Source: Streptomyces sp. HUAS ZL42 (lineage in GTDB: Bacteria; Actinomycetota; Actinomycetes; Streptomycetales; Streptomycetaceae). From it: 64,000 bases of DNA. The DNA lies in contig NZ_CP160403.1 in the NCBI RefSeq assembly GCF_040782645.1, positions 6,793,001 to 6,857,000 on the forward strand, in the 5' to 3' direction. The notes beneath the pieces are model-generated. The model worked only from the letters and a program-made list of their open reading frames with translations. It had not been told where the DNA came from and made no database searches. A program made the translations under genes and the position numbers. Positions within the stretch are counted from its first letter, which is position 1, and the number at the start of each line of letters is the position of its first letter. This document shows positions 24,279 through 31,785 of this stretch, piece after piece.

Positions 24279-25652
24279 TCAGTGGCCCGTCCCGCGCTCC
24301 CCACGGATCTGCGCCACCACACCCGCCACGGTCTGCCGCACGGCCTCCGTCTCGGTCAGGAAGTGCCAGTAGTCCGGATGACGGCCCTCCAGCGAGCCGA
24401 TCGCCCGCTCCAGCCGGCCCACGGAGTCGTCCAACGGCCGCGCATGCCGCGGATCCGGCGTGTTCCGCCCGGCCATCGCCAGCCGCTGCGCGTCCCGGAT
24501 CGCGAACCTGGTCCGCTCGATCTCCTGCTGCGGATCCTTCTGCACGGCGTTCAACCGCGTCAGCCGGTCGCCGGCCGCCGACACGGCCTCGTCCGTCGTG
24601 TTCAGCAGCGCCCGCACGGTCGACAGCAGCGCGGTGGCGTCCGGCCAGCGCTGCGCCTCCCGCGCGGCCTGCGCCTCCTTCAGCTTCAGCTCGGCCTGCC
24701 GTACGTTCTCCCCGGCCTGCTCCGGTACCCGCTGCAGGTCCTGCCAGCACGCCGCCGTGAACCGCCGCCGCAGCTCGCTCAGCACCGGATCGACCTGCCC
24801 GGCCCGGGTGGTCAGCGCCTGCGCCCGGGTCCGCAGCGACACCAGGCGGTGATCGATCTCGGCGGCCCGCTCGGGCAGCCGCTCGGCCTCCACCCGTACG
24901 GCTTCCGCCTCCCGCGCGACCCGCTCGGCACGCTCCAGGGTCTGCGGGACGCCGTGCTGCCCCGCCCCCTGGTTCAACTTGGTCAGCTCGGGCGCGAGGG
25001 CGGCGAGCCGGGCCGCCAGATCGTCCGCCTTCAGCCCCGAGCCCCGCACGGCATCGAGCGCGTTCGAAGCGGCCAGCAACGCCTGCCGGGCCCGCTCGAC
25101 CGCGGGCGCGAGCCGCGCCAGCTGCGTTTCGGCCTTGCCCAGCAGCGGCCCCAGACCGGTGCTGAAACGGTCCAGCTCCTGCTTGACGCGGTTGAGCTCG
25201 TCCTTGGCCCTGGTCAACTCGGTGCGGGCCCGCGCGGCCGCATGAGCCTCCAGGTCGTCCCGGTCGAGATCATGCGCGTCGACGGCGTCGATGTACTGAC
25301 GGCTGACCTCGTCGATCCGCCCACCGATCGCCTCGAAGTCGGCGATCGCCCGCCGGGCGGCCGACGAGTCGTCGACCGCGGTGATCGTCTCGATCGAGAT
25401 CCGCAGATCGCGCTGGGCGGTGTCCAGCTCGTAGAACGCGGCCGCGGCGGCGTCCTTCGCCGCCTGCGCCTCCGCCCGCTGGCTCTCGGACCGCCCGCCG
25501 AACCAGCGCCGGGTGCCGCCGCCGGCGAACGCGGCGGGCAGCGCCAGCGCGGCGACCAGCGGCAGCGCGATCAGGGCGAGCGTGTCACGCAGGACGTGAC
25601 GGGGTGCACGCGGCACCAACGGCGAGTACGACTTCGGAGGTGTCGCCGTCAC
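24279..25652 (-). CDS. Membrane-anchored long coiled-coil protein
   Basis: 457 residues. A signal-anchor helix (about 24-45, LALIALPLVAALALPAAFAGG) is followed by roughly 400 residues that are almost entirely helical and rich in Ala, Glu, Arg and Leu, with heptad character (for example RTELTRAKDELNRVKQELDRF). This predicts a long coiled coil outside or along the membrane. Only one cysteine (in FTAACWQDLQ) is seen and there is no catalytic motif. The start is GTG at 25652 with GGGAGAGG. Large helical proteins of this kind are annotated as hypothetical in Streptomyces. A role in cell-envelope scaffolding is possible but not shown by the sequence. Confidence 0.75.
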   Translation of the reverse strand: MTATPPKSYSPLVPRAPRHVLRDTLALIALPLVAALALPAAFAGGGTRRWFGGRSESQRAEAQAAKDAAAAAFYELDTAQRDLRISIETITAVDDSSAARRAIADFEAIGGRIDEVSRQYIDAVDAHDLDRDDLEAHAAARARTELTRAKDELNRVKQELDRFSTGLGPLLGKAETQLARLAPAVERARQALLAASNALDAVRGSGLKADDLAARLAALAPELTKLNQGAGQHGVPQTLERAERVAREAEAVRVEAERLPERAAEIDHRLVSLRTRAQALTTRAGQVDPVLSELRRRFTAACWQDLQRVPEQAGENVRQAELKLKEAQAAREAQRWPDATALLSTVRALLNTTDEAVSAAGDRLTRLNAVQKDPQQEIERTRFAIRDAQRLAMAGRNTPDPRHARPLDDSVGRLERAIGSLEGRHPDYWHFLTETEAVRQTVAGVVAQIRGERGTGH

Positions 25653-25726
25653 ATCCCTCTCCCGTGCTGTGATTCGCCCTGCCCGGTGTCATTCTCCCAC
25701 CGGTTAAGGACGAACACACGGGCCCG

Positions 25727-26494
25727 TTAGTTCGCGGTCCGGACCGTGACTTTGCCCTCCCCGGTGCGCGCCGACACGACATGCGAGCTGGACTCGTCCC
25801 GCGGCACCGACACGTCGACCCCGCCGTCCCCGGTGTCCGTGGTCACACGGTACGTGGCCCGCGGCAGCGCGATGGTCACGGAACCGTCGCCGCTACGGGA
25901 GTCCACCCGGTCCGGTACGACTCCCAGTTCGAGGCGGACGGAGCCGTCCCCGGTCCGGGTTCGCACCTCGCGCGAGGAGACCTCCGCGCGCACCGACCCG
26001 TCGCCGGTACGCAGGTCGAGCGGCCCGGAGGAGTCCGTGACGTGCACGGACCCGTCCCTCGTACGAATGCTCAGAGCCTGCTCGAATCCCCGCGCCCGCA
26101 CACTCCCGTCCCCATCCACCACCTTCACCGCGACCCCGCGCGGCACCTCGATCCGGTGCCGGGCCGAACAGTCGGCGACCACCCCACTGCACTTCATCCG
26201 CAGCACCAGCCGATCGTCCTTCATGGACCAGGTCACCTTCGGATCCTTCCCGATGGCGACCGACCCCTCGAACCACCGCGTGACCTCGACTCGCCCCGCC
26301 TTGTTCCCCTCCGCGGCGACGATCTCCAACGCGGAGTCGTCGGAGTCGACGGTGAGGGTACTGCCCTGCAGAGCGAAGCTCCGGTGCTCGGGATCCTTGT
26401 CGTCCCCGGCGGAGGCGCCACAGGCGCTGACCCCGCCGACGAGCGCGACGGCAACCACGGCGAGGGCCACGCGGGCTGCAACGGTACGGTCCAT
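25727..26494 (-). CDS. Lipoprotein with DUF4097 beta-helix-like repeats
   Basis: 255 residues. The N-terminus is a lipoprotein signal ending in VSAC with the lipidated cysteine at position 25. The body is built from repeated strands around the words GDGSV and RTGDGSVR (at least six units between about 125 and 235), the pattern of DUF4097 putative adhesin domains, which form a right-handed beta-structure. It should sit on the outer face of the membrane. Function is unknown; family members occur in envelope-stress operons. It is followed downstream on the same strand by the coiled-coil gene after a 74-base gap. No regulator is adjacent. Confidence 0.85.
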   Translation of the reverse strand: MDRTVAARVALAVVAVALVGGVSACGASAGDDKDPEHRSFALQGSTLTVDSDDSALEIVAAEGNKAGRVEVTRWFEGSVAIGKDPKVTWSMKDDRLVLRMKCSGVVADCSARHRIEVPRGVAVKVVDGDGSVRARGFEQALSIRTRDGSVHVTDSSGPLDLRTGDGSVRAEVSSREVRTRTGDGSVRLELGVVPDRVDSRSGDGSVTIALPRATYRVTTDTGDGGVDVSVPRDESSSHVVSARTGEGKVTVRTAN

Positions 26495-26666
26495 GCCGAT
26501 CTCCCCCTGGGACGAACTTCGACGGTTCCTCGACCGTACGGATCCGGGGGCGCCGGGGGGATCCGGAGCACTCCCGGATCCGGGGTGGGGATAACCCCCG
26601 CCTGCACGTCCGGGGATACGGGTTTGCGTGGCAGTGCCCCGGGCAATGTAGGCTGTCGGCCTGTCC

Positions 26667-26738
<72 letters not shown>

Positions 26739-26745
26739 CGTCAGG

Positions 26746-26778
26746 AGAAGACCCCGGTCCGTTGGGCCGGGGTCTTCT
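26746..26778. terminator. Terminator between tRNA-Val and the convergent gene
   Basis: AGAAGACCCCGGTCC (26746-26760) pairs with GGGCCGGGGTCTTCT (26764-26778), 15 base pairs with one G-T wobble and a 3-base loop. It is 7 bases past the tRNA and 12 past the stop of the opposing gene, so it can serve both. Confidence 0.85.
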
Positions 26779-26790
26779 GCGTGTGCCGGT

Positions 26791-27138
26791 CTATCCCTGT
26801 TGCTGTGCCTCCGCGTCCTCGTGTGCGTGTTTGAGGCGCATGCGGGCCTCCACCCGCTCCGCCGTCGCCACCTCCGCCCAGAAGCGGTGGCAGCTCACGA
26901 ACACGGCGAGTTCGTGCTCCCGCCGGCGTAGCTTCTCCACCTCGGCCTGTTCGTCTGCTGTCCAGCCGGGGGAGGCGGGGCGTTCCACCTTGCGCCAGCC
27001 GTTGTCGTCGCTGAAGGCGTCCAGGGGCTCGACCGACCAGGGGAGCCGCTTCAGCAGGGCCGACAGCTCGGCCCGGACCTGATGCAGCTCCTCCTGACCG
27101 GCGCGCAGGTCGCTCGGAAAGTCATAGGTCGTAGCCAC
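26791..27138 (-). CDS. Conserved hypothetical protein, helical
   Basis: 115 residues, not recognised. The first half contains RAELSALLKRLPWSVEPLDAF and a Trp-containing turn (DNGWRKVERPASPGWTADEQ). The second half is a long charged helix (EVEKLRRREHELAVFVSCHRF) ending in an Ala/Gln-rich tail. It has no signal peptide, so it is probably cytoplasmic. It is divergent from the GNAT gene at 27250 and shares a bidirectional terminator with the tRNA. The sequence composition and the tidy start suggest a real gene. Confidence 0.7.
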   Translation of the reverse strand: MATTYDFPSDLRAGQEELHQVRAELSALLKRLPWSVEPLDAFSDDNGWRKVERPASPGWTADEQAEVEKLRRREHELAVFVSCHRFWAEVATAERVEARMRLKHAHEDAEAQQQG

Positions 27139-27249
27139 GGCGCAATGCTACGCCTGTTCGAATTTGGGGCGCGAGCTCCTTCCGGGGGTTCGTGCGAACG
27201 GGTGTACGAGTCCGGTCGGGTGTCAGACCTACGCCGTACGGTGACCGGC

Positions 27250-27765
27250 ATGGACCTCGATGGTGTGGAGCAGGTGCGGCTGGTGCCCTGGGCGGAGGGG
27301 GACTTCTGGTTGCTGCGGAGGACCAACAGCCCGGAGATGACGGAGCACTTGGGAGGGCCGGAGAGCGAGGAGCAGCTCGTGCGGCATCGGCGGTATGTGG
27401 AGACGCAAGTGGGGTGCATGTACCGGGTGACCTTGGCGGAGGGAGGGGAGACCGCCGGGTCGATCGGGTTCTGGGAGCGGGCGTGGCGGGGCGGGACGGT
27501 GTGGGAGACGGGGTGGGGTGTGCTGCCGGAGTTCCAGGGGCGGGGGCTCGCCGTGCGGGCGGCGCGGGCCGTCGTGGAGGAGGTGCGGGCGGCCGGCCGG
27601 CACCGGTATCTGCACGCCTTTCCGGGCGTGGCGCACGCCGCGTCGAACGGGGTGTGCCGCCGGGCGGGTTTCACGCTGCTGGGGCCGGTCGACTTCGAGT
27701 ATCCGAAGGGGCACCGGATCAGTTCCAACGACTGGCGGGTCGACCTCGGGGGAGTCGCCGAGTAG
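27250..27765 (+). CDS. GNAT-family N-acetyltransferase
   Basis: 171 residues from the ATG at 27250; an in-frame GTG three codons earlier and an open frame back to 27082 leave the start uncertain. The fold pattern fits RimJ/RimL-like GNAT enzymes: LVPWAEGDFWLL at the start, GSIGFWER and WETGWGVLPEFQGRGLAVRAAR, where QGRGLA is the acetyl-CoA pyrophosphate-binding loop. It ends with HAASNGVCRRAGFTLLGPVDF, the typical last helix-strand. It transfers an acetyl group from acetyl-CoA to an amine; the acceptor is unknown. It stands alone, with the small membrane gene 65 bases downstream. Confidence 0.85.
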   Translation: MDLDGVEQVRLVPWAEGDFWLLRRTNSPEMTEHLGGPESEEQLVRHRRYVETQVGCMYRVTLAEGGETAGSIGFWERAWRGGTVWETGWGVLPEFQGRGLAVRAARAVVEEVRAAGRHRYLHAFPGVAHAASNGVCRRAGFTLLGPVDFEYPKGHRISSNDWRVDLGGVAE

Positions 27766-27830
27766 GGGTGTACGTCGCCTGAGTACGGGCGCGGATGCGG
27801 GCGGTGGCCGTGATCCGTAACGTCCGGCAC

Positions 27831-28199
27831 ATGGAGAACACCGGCATCGCTTCCGAAACCGCGGGCCCCGCTGAGGGGCGCCGCCGCGCGCGTACGGCCG
27901 CCGATTGGGCCGGACTGACCGTGTTCGCCGTGCTGGTCCTGCTCGTCGGTGCCTTCGTGTACCTGATCGGGCCGCTGCTCGCGATCACCTGCGCGGCGTG
28001 CGAGGACGGCGTCCGCGGACCGCTGCGGTTCGCCGACGCCCTCCTCGCCGTCGCCCGGGTCGGGGTGCCGCTGGTCGTGTTCGGCACCGTGGCGGGGCTG
28101 TTCCATCCCCGGGGCGGGGCCCGGGCGGGCGCTGTCGGGCTGGGGGCGCTGGTGGTGCTGTTCGTCGTGATGCTGTGCCTCGGCCAGGTCACCGCCTGA
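27831..28199 (+). CDS. Small membrane protein, unknown
   Basis: 122 residues from the ATG at 27831 (MENTGIASETAG); the frame is open from 27795. Three membrane spans are evident: WAGLTVFAVLVLLVGAFVYLI with the following GPLLAITCAAC, then VARVGVPLVVFGTVAGLF, and AVGLGALVVLFVVMLCLG. A CAAC pair lies in the loop after the first span. No family is recognised. It ends 19 bases before the stop of the convergent reductase gene. Confidence 0.68.
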   Translation: MENTGIASETAGPAEGRRRARTAADWAGLTVFAVLVLLVGAFVYLIGPLLAITCAACEDGVRGPLRFADALLAVARVGVPLVVFGTVAGLFHPRGGARAGAVGLGALVVLFVVMLCLGQVTA

Positions 28200-28218
28200 G
28201 CGGGCCGGGGCCGACGGG

Positions 28219-29121
28219 TCAGTGCCCCGCTGCGCGCAACTCCCTTACCAGTCGGGCCGTTACCGGCACCTCAATGCCGTGCCGCTCGGCCGCCCGCAGC
28301 AACGCCCCGCCGATCGCGTCGAGTTCCAGTGGGCGTTCCGCTTCGGCGTCGCGCTGCATCGAGGACTTCGTCTGCGGTGGGAAGGAGTCGTAGCGGGCGA
28401 GGGCCTGTTCGGGGTCCGCCGGGCCGCCGCAGGCGCGGCTGACGGCCGCTGTCTCGGTGACCAGGGCGGTCAGTTCCTCGCGGTGGAGCGTGCGTACGTC
28501 GCCGAGGGGGAGGTCGTAGCGGGTGGTGAGCAGGGCGAAGGGGGCCAGGAAGGACATCTTTGCCCAGAGCGCGGCCGCTTCGTCGGGCAGGACGCGGGTG
28601 GTGGGGCCGGCGGCGTCGAGGGCTCCGGCCAGGGCGGTGAGACGTTCGTGGGGCACGCCGTCGCCCGTCAGGTCGATCTCCGCGAAGGGGCTGCCGTGTT
28701 CGATCACGCCGGGGGCGAGGCGGGTGGACTCGACGCGGATGACGGCCGGGGCCACGCGGTCGGGGCGGTAGCGGGCGCGCAGGGTCGCCGGGTGTTCGAC
28801 GCCGTTCAGAAGCGGTACGAGGAGGCCGTCGCCGAGGGTCTCGGGCGGGACGCGGGTCAGTGCCACGTCGAGGGCGGTGTGCTTGACGGCGACCAGGCAC
28901 GCGTCGACCGGTTCGCGCAGGGCCGTGTCCGCCTCGACGGGGGCCGTGAAGTCGCCGAATCGGGCGCTGCGGACCTGGATCCCGGCCGTGGACAGCGTCT
29001 TGGCCGTCTCTTCGCCGGCCAGGCAGATCACGCGGTGACCGCCGCGGGACAGCAGCGCGGCGAGCAGTCCGCCGACGCCGCCCGGGCCGAGGACGGCCAC
29101 GGTGAGTTCGTCGTTCGCCAT
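28219..29121 (-). CDS. Ketopantoate reductase (PanE/ApbA)-family protein
   Basis: 300 residues from the ATG at 29121. The N-terminal Rossmann fold begins VAVLGPGGVGGLLAALL, the NADP(H)-binding GxGGxG-type loop. VKHTALD and PLLNGVEHPATL follow, the latter close to the NG-E word of the family. The C-terminal helical domain has KMSFLAPFALLTT (catalytic-lysine region) and SSMQRDAEAERPLELDAIGG, matching the SSM..D...R..E....G signature. The enzyme class reduces 2-dehydropantoate to pantoate for coenzyme A synthesis, but many paralogues use other oxo acids, so I give no gene symbol. It is divergent from the DUF2277 gene across 106 bases. Confidence 0.88.
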   Translation of the reverse strand: MANDELTVAVLGPGGVGGLLAALLSRGGHRVICLAGEETAKTLSTAGIQVRSARFGDFTAPVEADTALREPVDACLVAVKHTALDVALTRVPPETLGDGLLVPLLNGVEHPATLRARYRPDRVAPAVIRVESTRLAPGVIEHGSPFAEIDLTGDGVPHERLTALAGALDAAGPTTRVLPDEAAALWAKMSFLAPFALLTTRYDLPLGDVRTLHREELTALVTETAAVSRACGGPADPEQALARYDSFPPQTKSSMQRDAEAERPLELDAIGGALLRAAERHGIEVPVTARLVRELRAAGH

Positions 29122-29227
29122 GATCGAGGTTCTTCCTCTCGTCGGTCGGCCCCGAACGGTGGCCGCCTCGGAGATGATCATCGCACTCGTCCGTGAACGC
29201 CGGGGCGTCTTCGGCGACACTGGTGGC

Positions 29228-29458
29228 ATGTGCCGCAGCATCAAGACTCTCCGCCCGCCAGCGCTGCCCGAGGAGGCCACGGACGAGGAGATCCGTGCCG
29301 CCGCCCTGCAGTACGTGCGCAAGGTCTCCGGGTTCCGCGCGCCCGCCGCCCACAATCGGGAGGTGTTCGACCATGCCGTCGACGTGATCGCGCAGGCCAC
29401 GGCCGATCTGCTGGGCGGGCTGGAGGTCAGGGGGCAGGCGGTCCGGCAGGCGGGCTGA
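29228..29458 (+). CDS. DUF2277 family protein
   Basis: 76 residues from the ATG at 29228, giving MCRSIKTLRPP, the highly conserved start of DUF2277 proteins (Cys2 then SIKTLR). EEATDEEIRAAALQYVRKVSGFRAP and NREVFDHAVDVIA complete the helical domain. The conserved N-terminal cysteine suggests metal or thiol chemistry, but no function is known. The ribosome-binding site is weak. The gene converges with the DedA-type gene, leaving only 18 bases between the stops. Confidence 0.9.
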   Translation: MCRSIKTLRPPALPEEATDEEIRAAALQYVRKVSGFRAPAAHNREVFDHAVDVIAQATADLLGGLEVRGQAVRQAG

Positions 29459-29476
29459 GGTGCGGGCCCCGGCGTG

Positions 29477-30079
29477 TTACGCGGGCTGCCTGCGCATCAG
29501 GTACGTCGCGCCCGCGCCCGCTGCGAACAGCGCCACCAGGGACACGCCCGTGGCCAGCCATGTCGTGCCCAGCCAGTGGGCGCCGAAGTAGCCGAGGGCC
29601 ACGCTGTACGTCGCCCAGGACAGGCCGGCCAGGGCGGACCAGGGCAGGAAGTCGCGGACGCGGCGGTGTGCGGCGCCCGCGATGAGGGAGACGACCGAGC
29701 GACCGGCCGGGGCGAAGCGGGCCAGGACGACCAGGAGGCCGCCGCCGCGGGCCAGGGCCGCGCCGAGACGTTCCTGCGCGGTGGTGAGGCGGCGGGAGCG
29801 GGATATCGCGCGGTCCAGGCGTTCGCCGCCCCGCCAGGCCAGCCGGTAGGCGACCAGGTCGCCCAGGACGGAGGCGGCGGCCGCGGAGAGGATCAGCGTC
29901 AGGACGTCTATCTCGTTCGCGACCTGGCCGGTCGCCGAGCCCGCCGCCGCGGCCGTCGCCGCAGCGATGACCAGGACGCCGCTCGGCAGCACGGGCAGGA
30001 ACACGTCGAGGAGGACCGACAGGGCCACCATCGCGTAGATCCATGGGCTGCCCGTCAGCGACCCCACACTCTCCAGCAC
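29477..30079 (-). CDS. DedA-family (VTT domain) membrane protein
   Basis: 200 residues from a GTG at 30079 preceded by GGGGAGAG. The family core is evident: LPVLPSGVLVIAAATAAAAG, then LGDLVAYRLAWRGGERLDRAI, and the signature GGLLVVLARFAPAGRSVVSLIAGAA with R-F-x-P-x-G-R. C-terminal spans LPWSALAGLSWATYSVALGYFGA and TGVSLVALFAAGAGATYLM follow. DedA/VTT proteins are proton-dependent lipid scramblase or undecaprenyl-phosphate recycling candidates in the inner membrane. The in-frame region upstream to 30499 is not protein-like and was left out. Confidence 0.88.
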   Translation of the reverse strand: MLESVGSLTGSPWIYAMVALSVLLDVFLPVLPSGVLVIAAATAAAAGSATGQVANEIDVLTLILSAAAASVLGDLVAYRLAWRGGERLDRAISRSRRLTTAQERLGAALARGGGLLVVLARFAPAGRSVVSLIAGAAHRRVRDFLPWSALAGLSWATYSVALGYFGAHWLGTTWLATGVSLVALFAAGAGATYLMRRQPA

Positions 30080-30273
30080 CGCACTCTCCCCGTGTCTCCC
30101 CCGTACGGCCGTTCCGTGCCGCGATGTCGCGGTCGAGCGGCAGGCGGCCGACAACAGCCATACAGCGTACGCGTGGGATGTGGCAGGAGGTTCACGGGGG
30201 GCTCGTGTGTTCGGCACAGTGTGTTCACGTGCGTACCGGCGGGCGCGTTCGCCCTGTGTACCGGAAATGACAA

Positions 30274-30309
30274 GGGGCGCCCTCTCCGTCTGCGGGTGGA
30301 GGGCGCCCC
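30274..30309. terminator. Terminator downstream of the DoxX gene
   Basis: GGGGCGCCCTC (30274-30284) and GAGGGCGCCCC (30299-30309) are perfect 11-base arms with a 14-base loop, 27 bases past the DoxX stop codon. The rest of the gap 30080-30336 holds the DedA promoter region; nothing else is seen in it. Confidence 0.75.
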
Positions 30310-30336
30310 GGGGGCGTCGATCAGGGCGTCGGTCGA

Positions 30337-30792
30337 TCAGGCCGTCACGGGCGCCTTGTCGGCCGCCGGCTTGTGCTCCCGCACCGGGCGTTTGGCGAAG
30401 AGCCGGTCCAGGCCGAGCGCGCCGGAGCCGGTGAAGACCAGCACGAAGAAGGCCCAGCAGAACATCGCCGAGGCCTCGCCGCCGTTCTCCATCGGCCACA
30501 GGGCGTTGGGCTGGTGCACGTCGAAGTAGGCGTACGCCATCGAGCCCGAGGCGAGGAAGGCGGCCGCGCGGGTGCCGAGGCCGAGCAGAACCAGGCTGCC
30601 GCAGACCAGCTGGATCACGGCCGCGTACCAGCCGGGCCAGGTGCCTGCCTCGAGGGTGCCGCCGTCGGTGCCGGCGGCACCGCCGAGGACGCCGAAGAGC
30701 GATGCTGCGCCGTGGCAGGCGAACAGCAGGCCGACGACCATGCGGAACAGGCCGAGGGCGTACGGCTGTAGGAGGTTGAGGCGAGCGGACAT
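30337..30792 (-). CDS. DoxX-family membrane protein
   Basis: 151 residues with four membrane spans: ALGLFRMVVGLLFACHGAASLFG (the conserved RxxxGxxFxxHG start of DoxX), AAVIQLVCGSLVLLGLGTRAAA, FLASGSMAYAYFDV and SAMFCWAFFVLVFTGSGALGLD. DoxX proteins are quinone- or thiol-linked membrane proteins; in mycobacteria a relative works with superoxide dismutase. AAGGAGT precedes the ATG. The upstream region carries CTTGCAAG (30898-30905) inside an AT-rich patch, a likely promoter or operator area for this gene. Confidence 0.88.
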   Translation of the reverse strand: MSARLNLLQPYALGLFRMVVGLLFACHGAASLFGVLGGAAGTDGGTLEAGTWPGWYAAVIQLVCGSLVLLGLGTRAAAFLASGSMAYAYFDVHQPNALWPMENGGEASAMFCWAFFVLVFTGSGALGLDRLFAKRPVREHKPAADKAPVTA

Positions 30793-30897
30793 GTGGGGGG
30801 TACTCCTTGGGTTTCGGTCGGTCCGGTCCCGGAGGACCGGGTCGGTGGGGGCGGCGGTACCGAACGAAGGACCCAGGCTAGGAGCACCCCATCAATG

Positions 30898-30905
30898 CTT
30901 GCAAG
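30898..30905. promoter_or_regulatory. AT-rich patch with CTTGCAAG palindrome upstream of doxX
   Basis: Around 30890-30915 the sequence drops in GC and contains the perfect palindrome CTTGCAAG within TTGAACTTGCAAGCATT on the reverse strand, roughly 105 bases upstream of the DoxX start. Operators of this look are used by MarR- and HxlR-type regulators. No regulator gene is adjacent. Confidence 0.3.
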
Positions 30906-30914
30906 TTCAACATT

Positions 30915-31191
30915 TGGCCACGGTGCGGGCTCCGTTTGCGGCTCCGCTTCCGTAACCGCCGCACGTAGGACGGCTCGTGCCACCGCGTCCGCGTCCGAAA
31001 GTGTGACCGAATACACCCCCGGACGGGCGCCCGCCGCGGTCACCCAGTGCACGCCCGGGGCCGGGTGGCGCCCGGTCGGCCATGTGGTCCGTCAACTCCT
31101 GGCAGGGTGCGAGGAGTTCGGGGGTGGAGGCGCAGAGGCGTTCCAGTGCGCCGGCGCCGCGCGGTTCGGCGCCGACCACGGCGACGGAGAC
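30915..31191 (-). pseudogene. Possible frameshifted gene remnant
   Basis: On the reverse strand two adjacent frames read like protein: one gives GAGALERLCASTPELLAP then CQELTDHMAD (about 31191-31065), the other GVHWVTAAGARPGVYSVTLS then DADAVARAVLRAAVTEAEP (about 31058-30920). They would join by a single frame change near 31060. No family is recognised and neither half has a convincing start or stop. This covers most of the 460-base gap 30793-31253. Confidence 0.22.
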
Positions 31192-31253
31192 CGGCGTTCA
31201 CGGAAGCCGACGGGATCCCGGACATCCCGTGGCTCCCGCGCGTCACTCCGGAC

Positions 31254-31667
31254 TCATCTGGGGTTGCCGGTGCTGATGCTGAGCCACGGTGTCCAGGTCG
31301 AACAGTTCTCCCAGCCGATGTCGTTGGAGTAGTTGCGCAGGCACACCTTCATCCGGAAGCCGCCGGACTCGGCGAAGTCGTAGTTGCACTCCGTCTTGCC
31401 GGTGAAGGCGCCGCCGGTGGCCTTGCACTCGCCCGAGCGTCCGTAGTCGGTCTCCCAACGGGTGACGGCGCTTCTGCCGTCCTCCCCGAGGTCCGCCGCC
31501 ATCACCCAGTCGCCCTCGGCCTGGAAGGCGCCCTCGCCCTTGTAGTCGGAGGTGTACGCGTGTTGCGGCCAGCCGGTCGGGTACCAGGTGGCATGGGCCG
31601 GGACGGCCATGAGGACGACGCCCGCTCCGGCGGCGGCGAACACGGTGCTGATCTGCTTCAAGTTCAA
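31254..31667 (-). CDS. Small secreted protein, unknown
   Basis: 137 residues. A clean signal peptide (MNLKQISTVFAAAGAGVVLM, cleavage after AHA near residue 26) is followed by a mature part rich in aromatics (TWYPTGWPQHAYTSDY). It has four cysteines, at GECKATG, ECNYDF, KVCLRN and ENCSTW, which could form two disulfides. The start is a rare TTG at 31667, chosen because it gives the signal peptide directly; AGGGCAGGG lies upstream. It is likely released to the medium or wall. I do not recognise the family. It ends in a WTPWLSISTG stretch, reminiscent of a compact beta domain. Confidence 0.75.
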   Translation of the reverse strand: MNLKQISTVFAAAGAGVVLMAVPAHATWYPTGWPQHAYTSDYKGEGAFQAEGDWVMAADLGEDGRSAVTRWETDYGRSGECKATGGAFTGKTECNYDFAESGGFRMKVCLRNYSNDIGWENCSTWTPWLSISTGNPR

Positions 31668-31785
31668 CGGACCCTGCCCTTCGGCGAGTTGAGGGCCTCG
31701 AAGCGGCCCCCGGTGCCGAGTGAGCGTATGTTCGATTGCGGGTTTCCTGAAGATTCATCTGTGCTCAACTCGCCGTTGGCATGGC

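Noticed and set aside
24183..25730. Plus-strand frame of 515 codons opposite the coiled-coil gene
   Set aside because: Composition is Arg/Pro/Leu-rich without domains. The reverse frame has a signal anchor, ribosome-binding site and heptad pattern.
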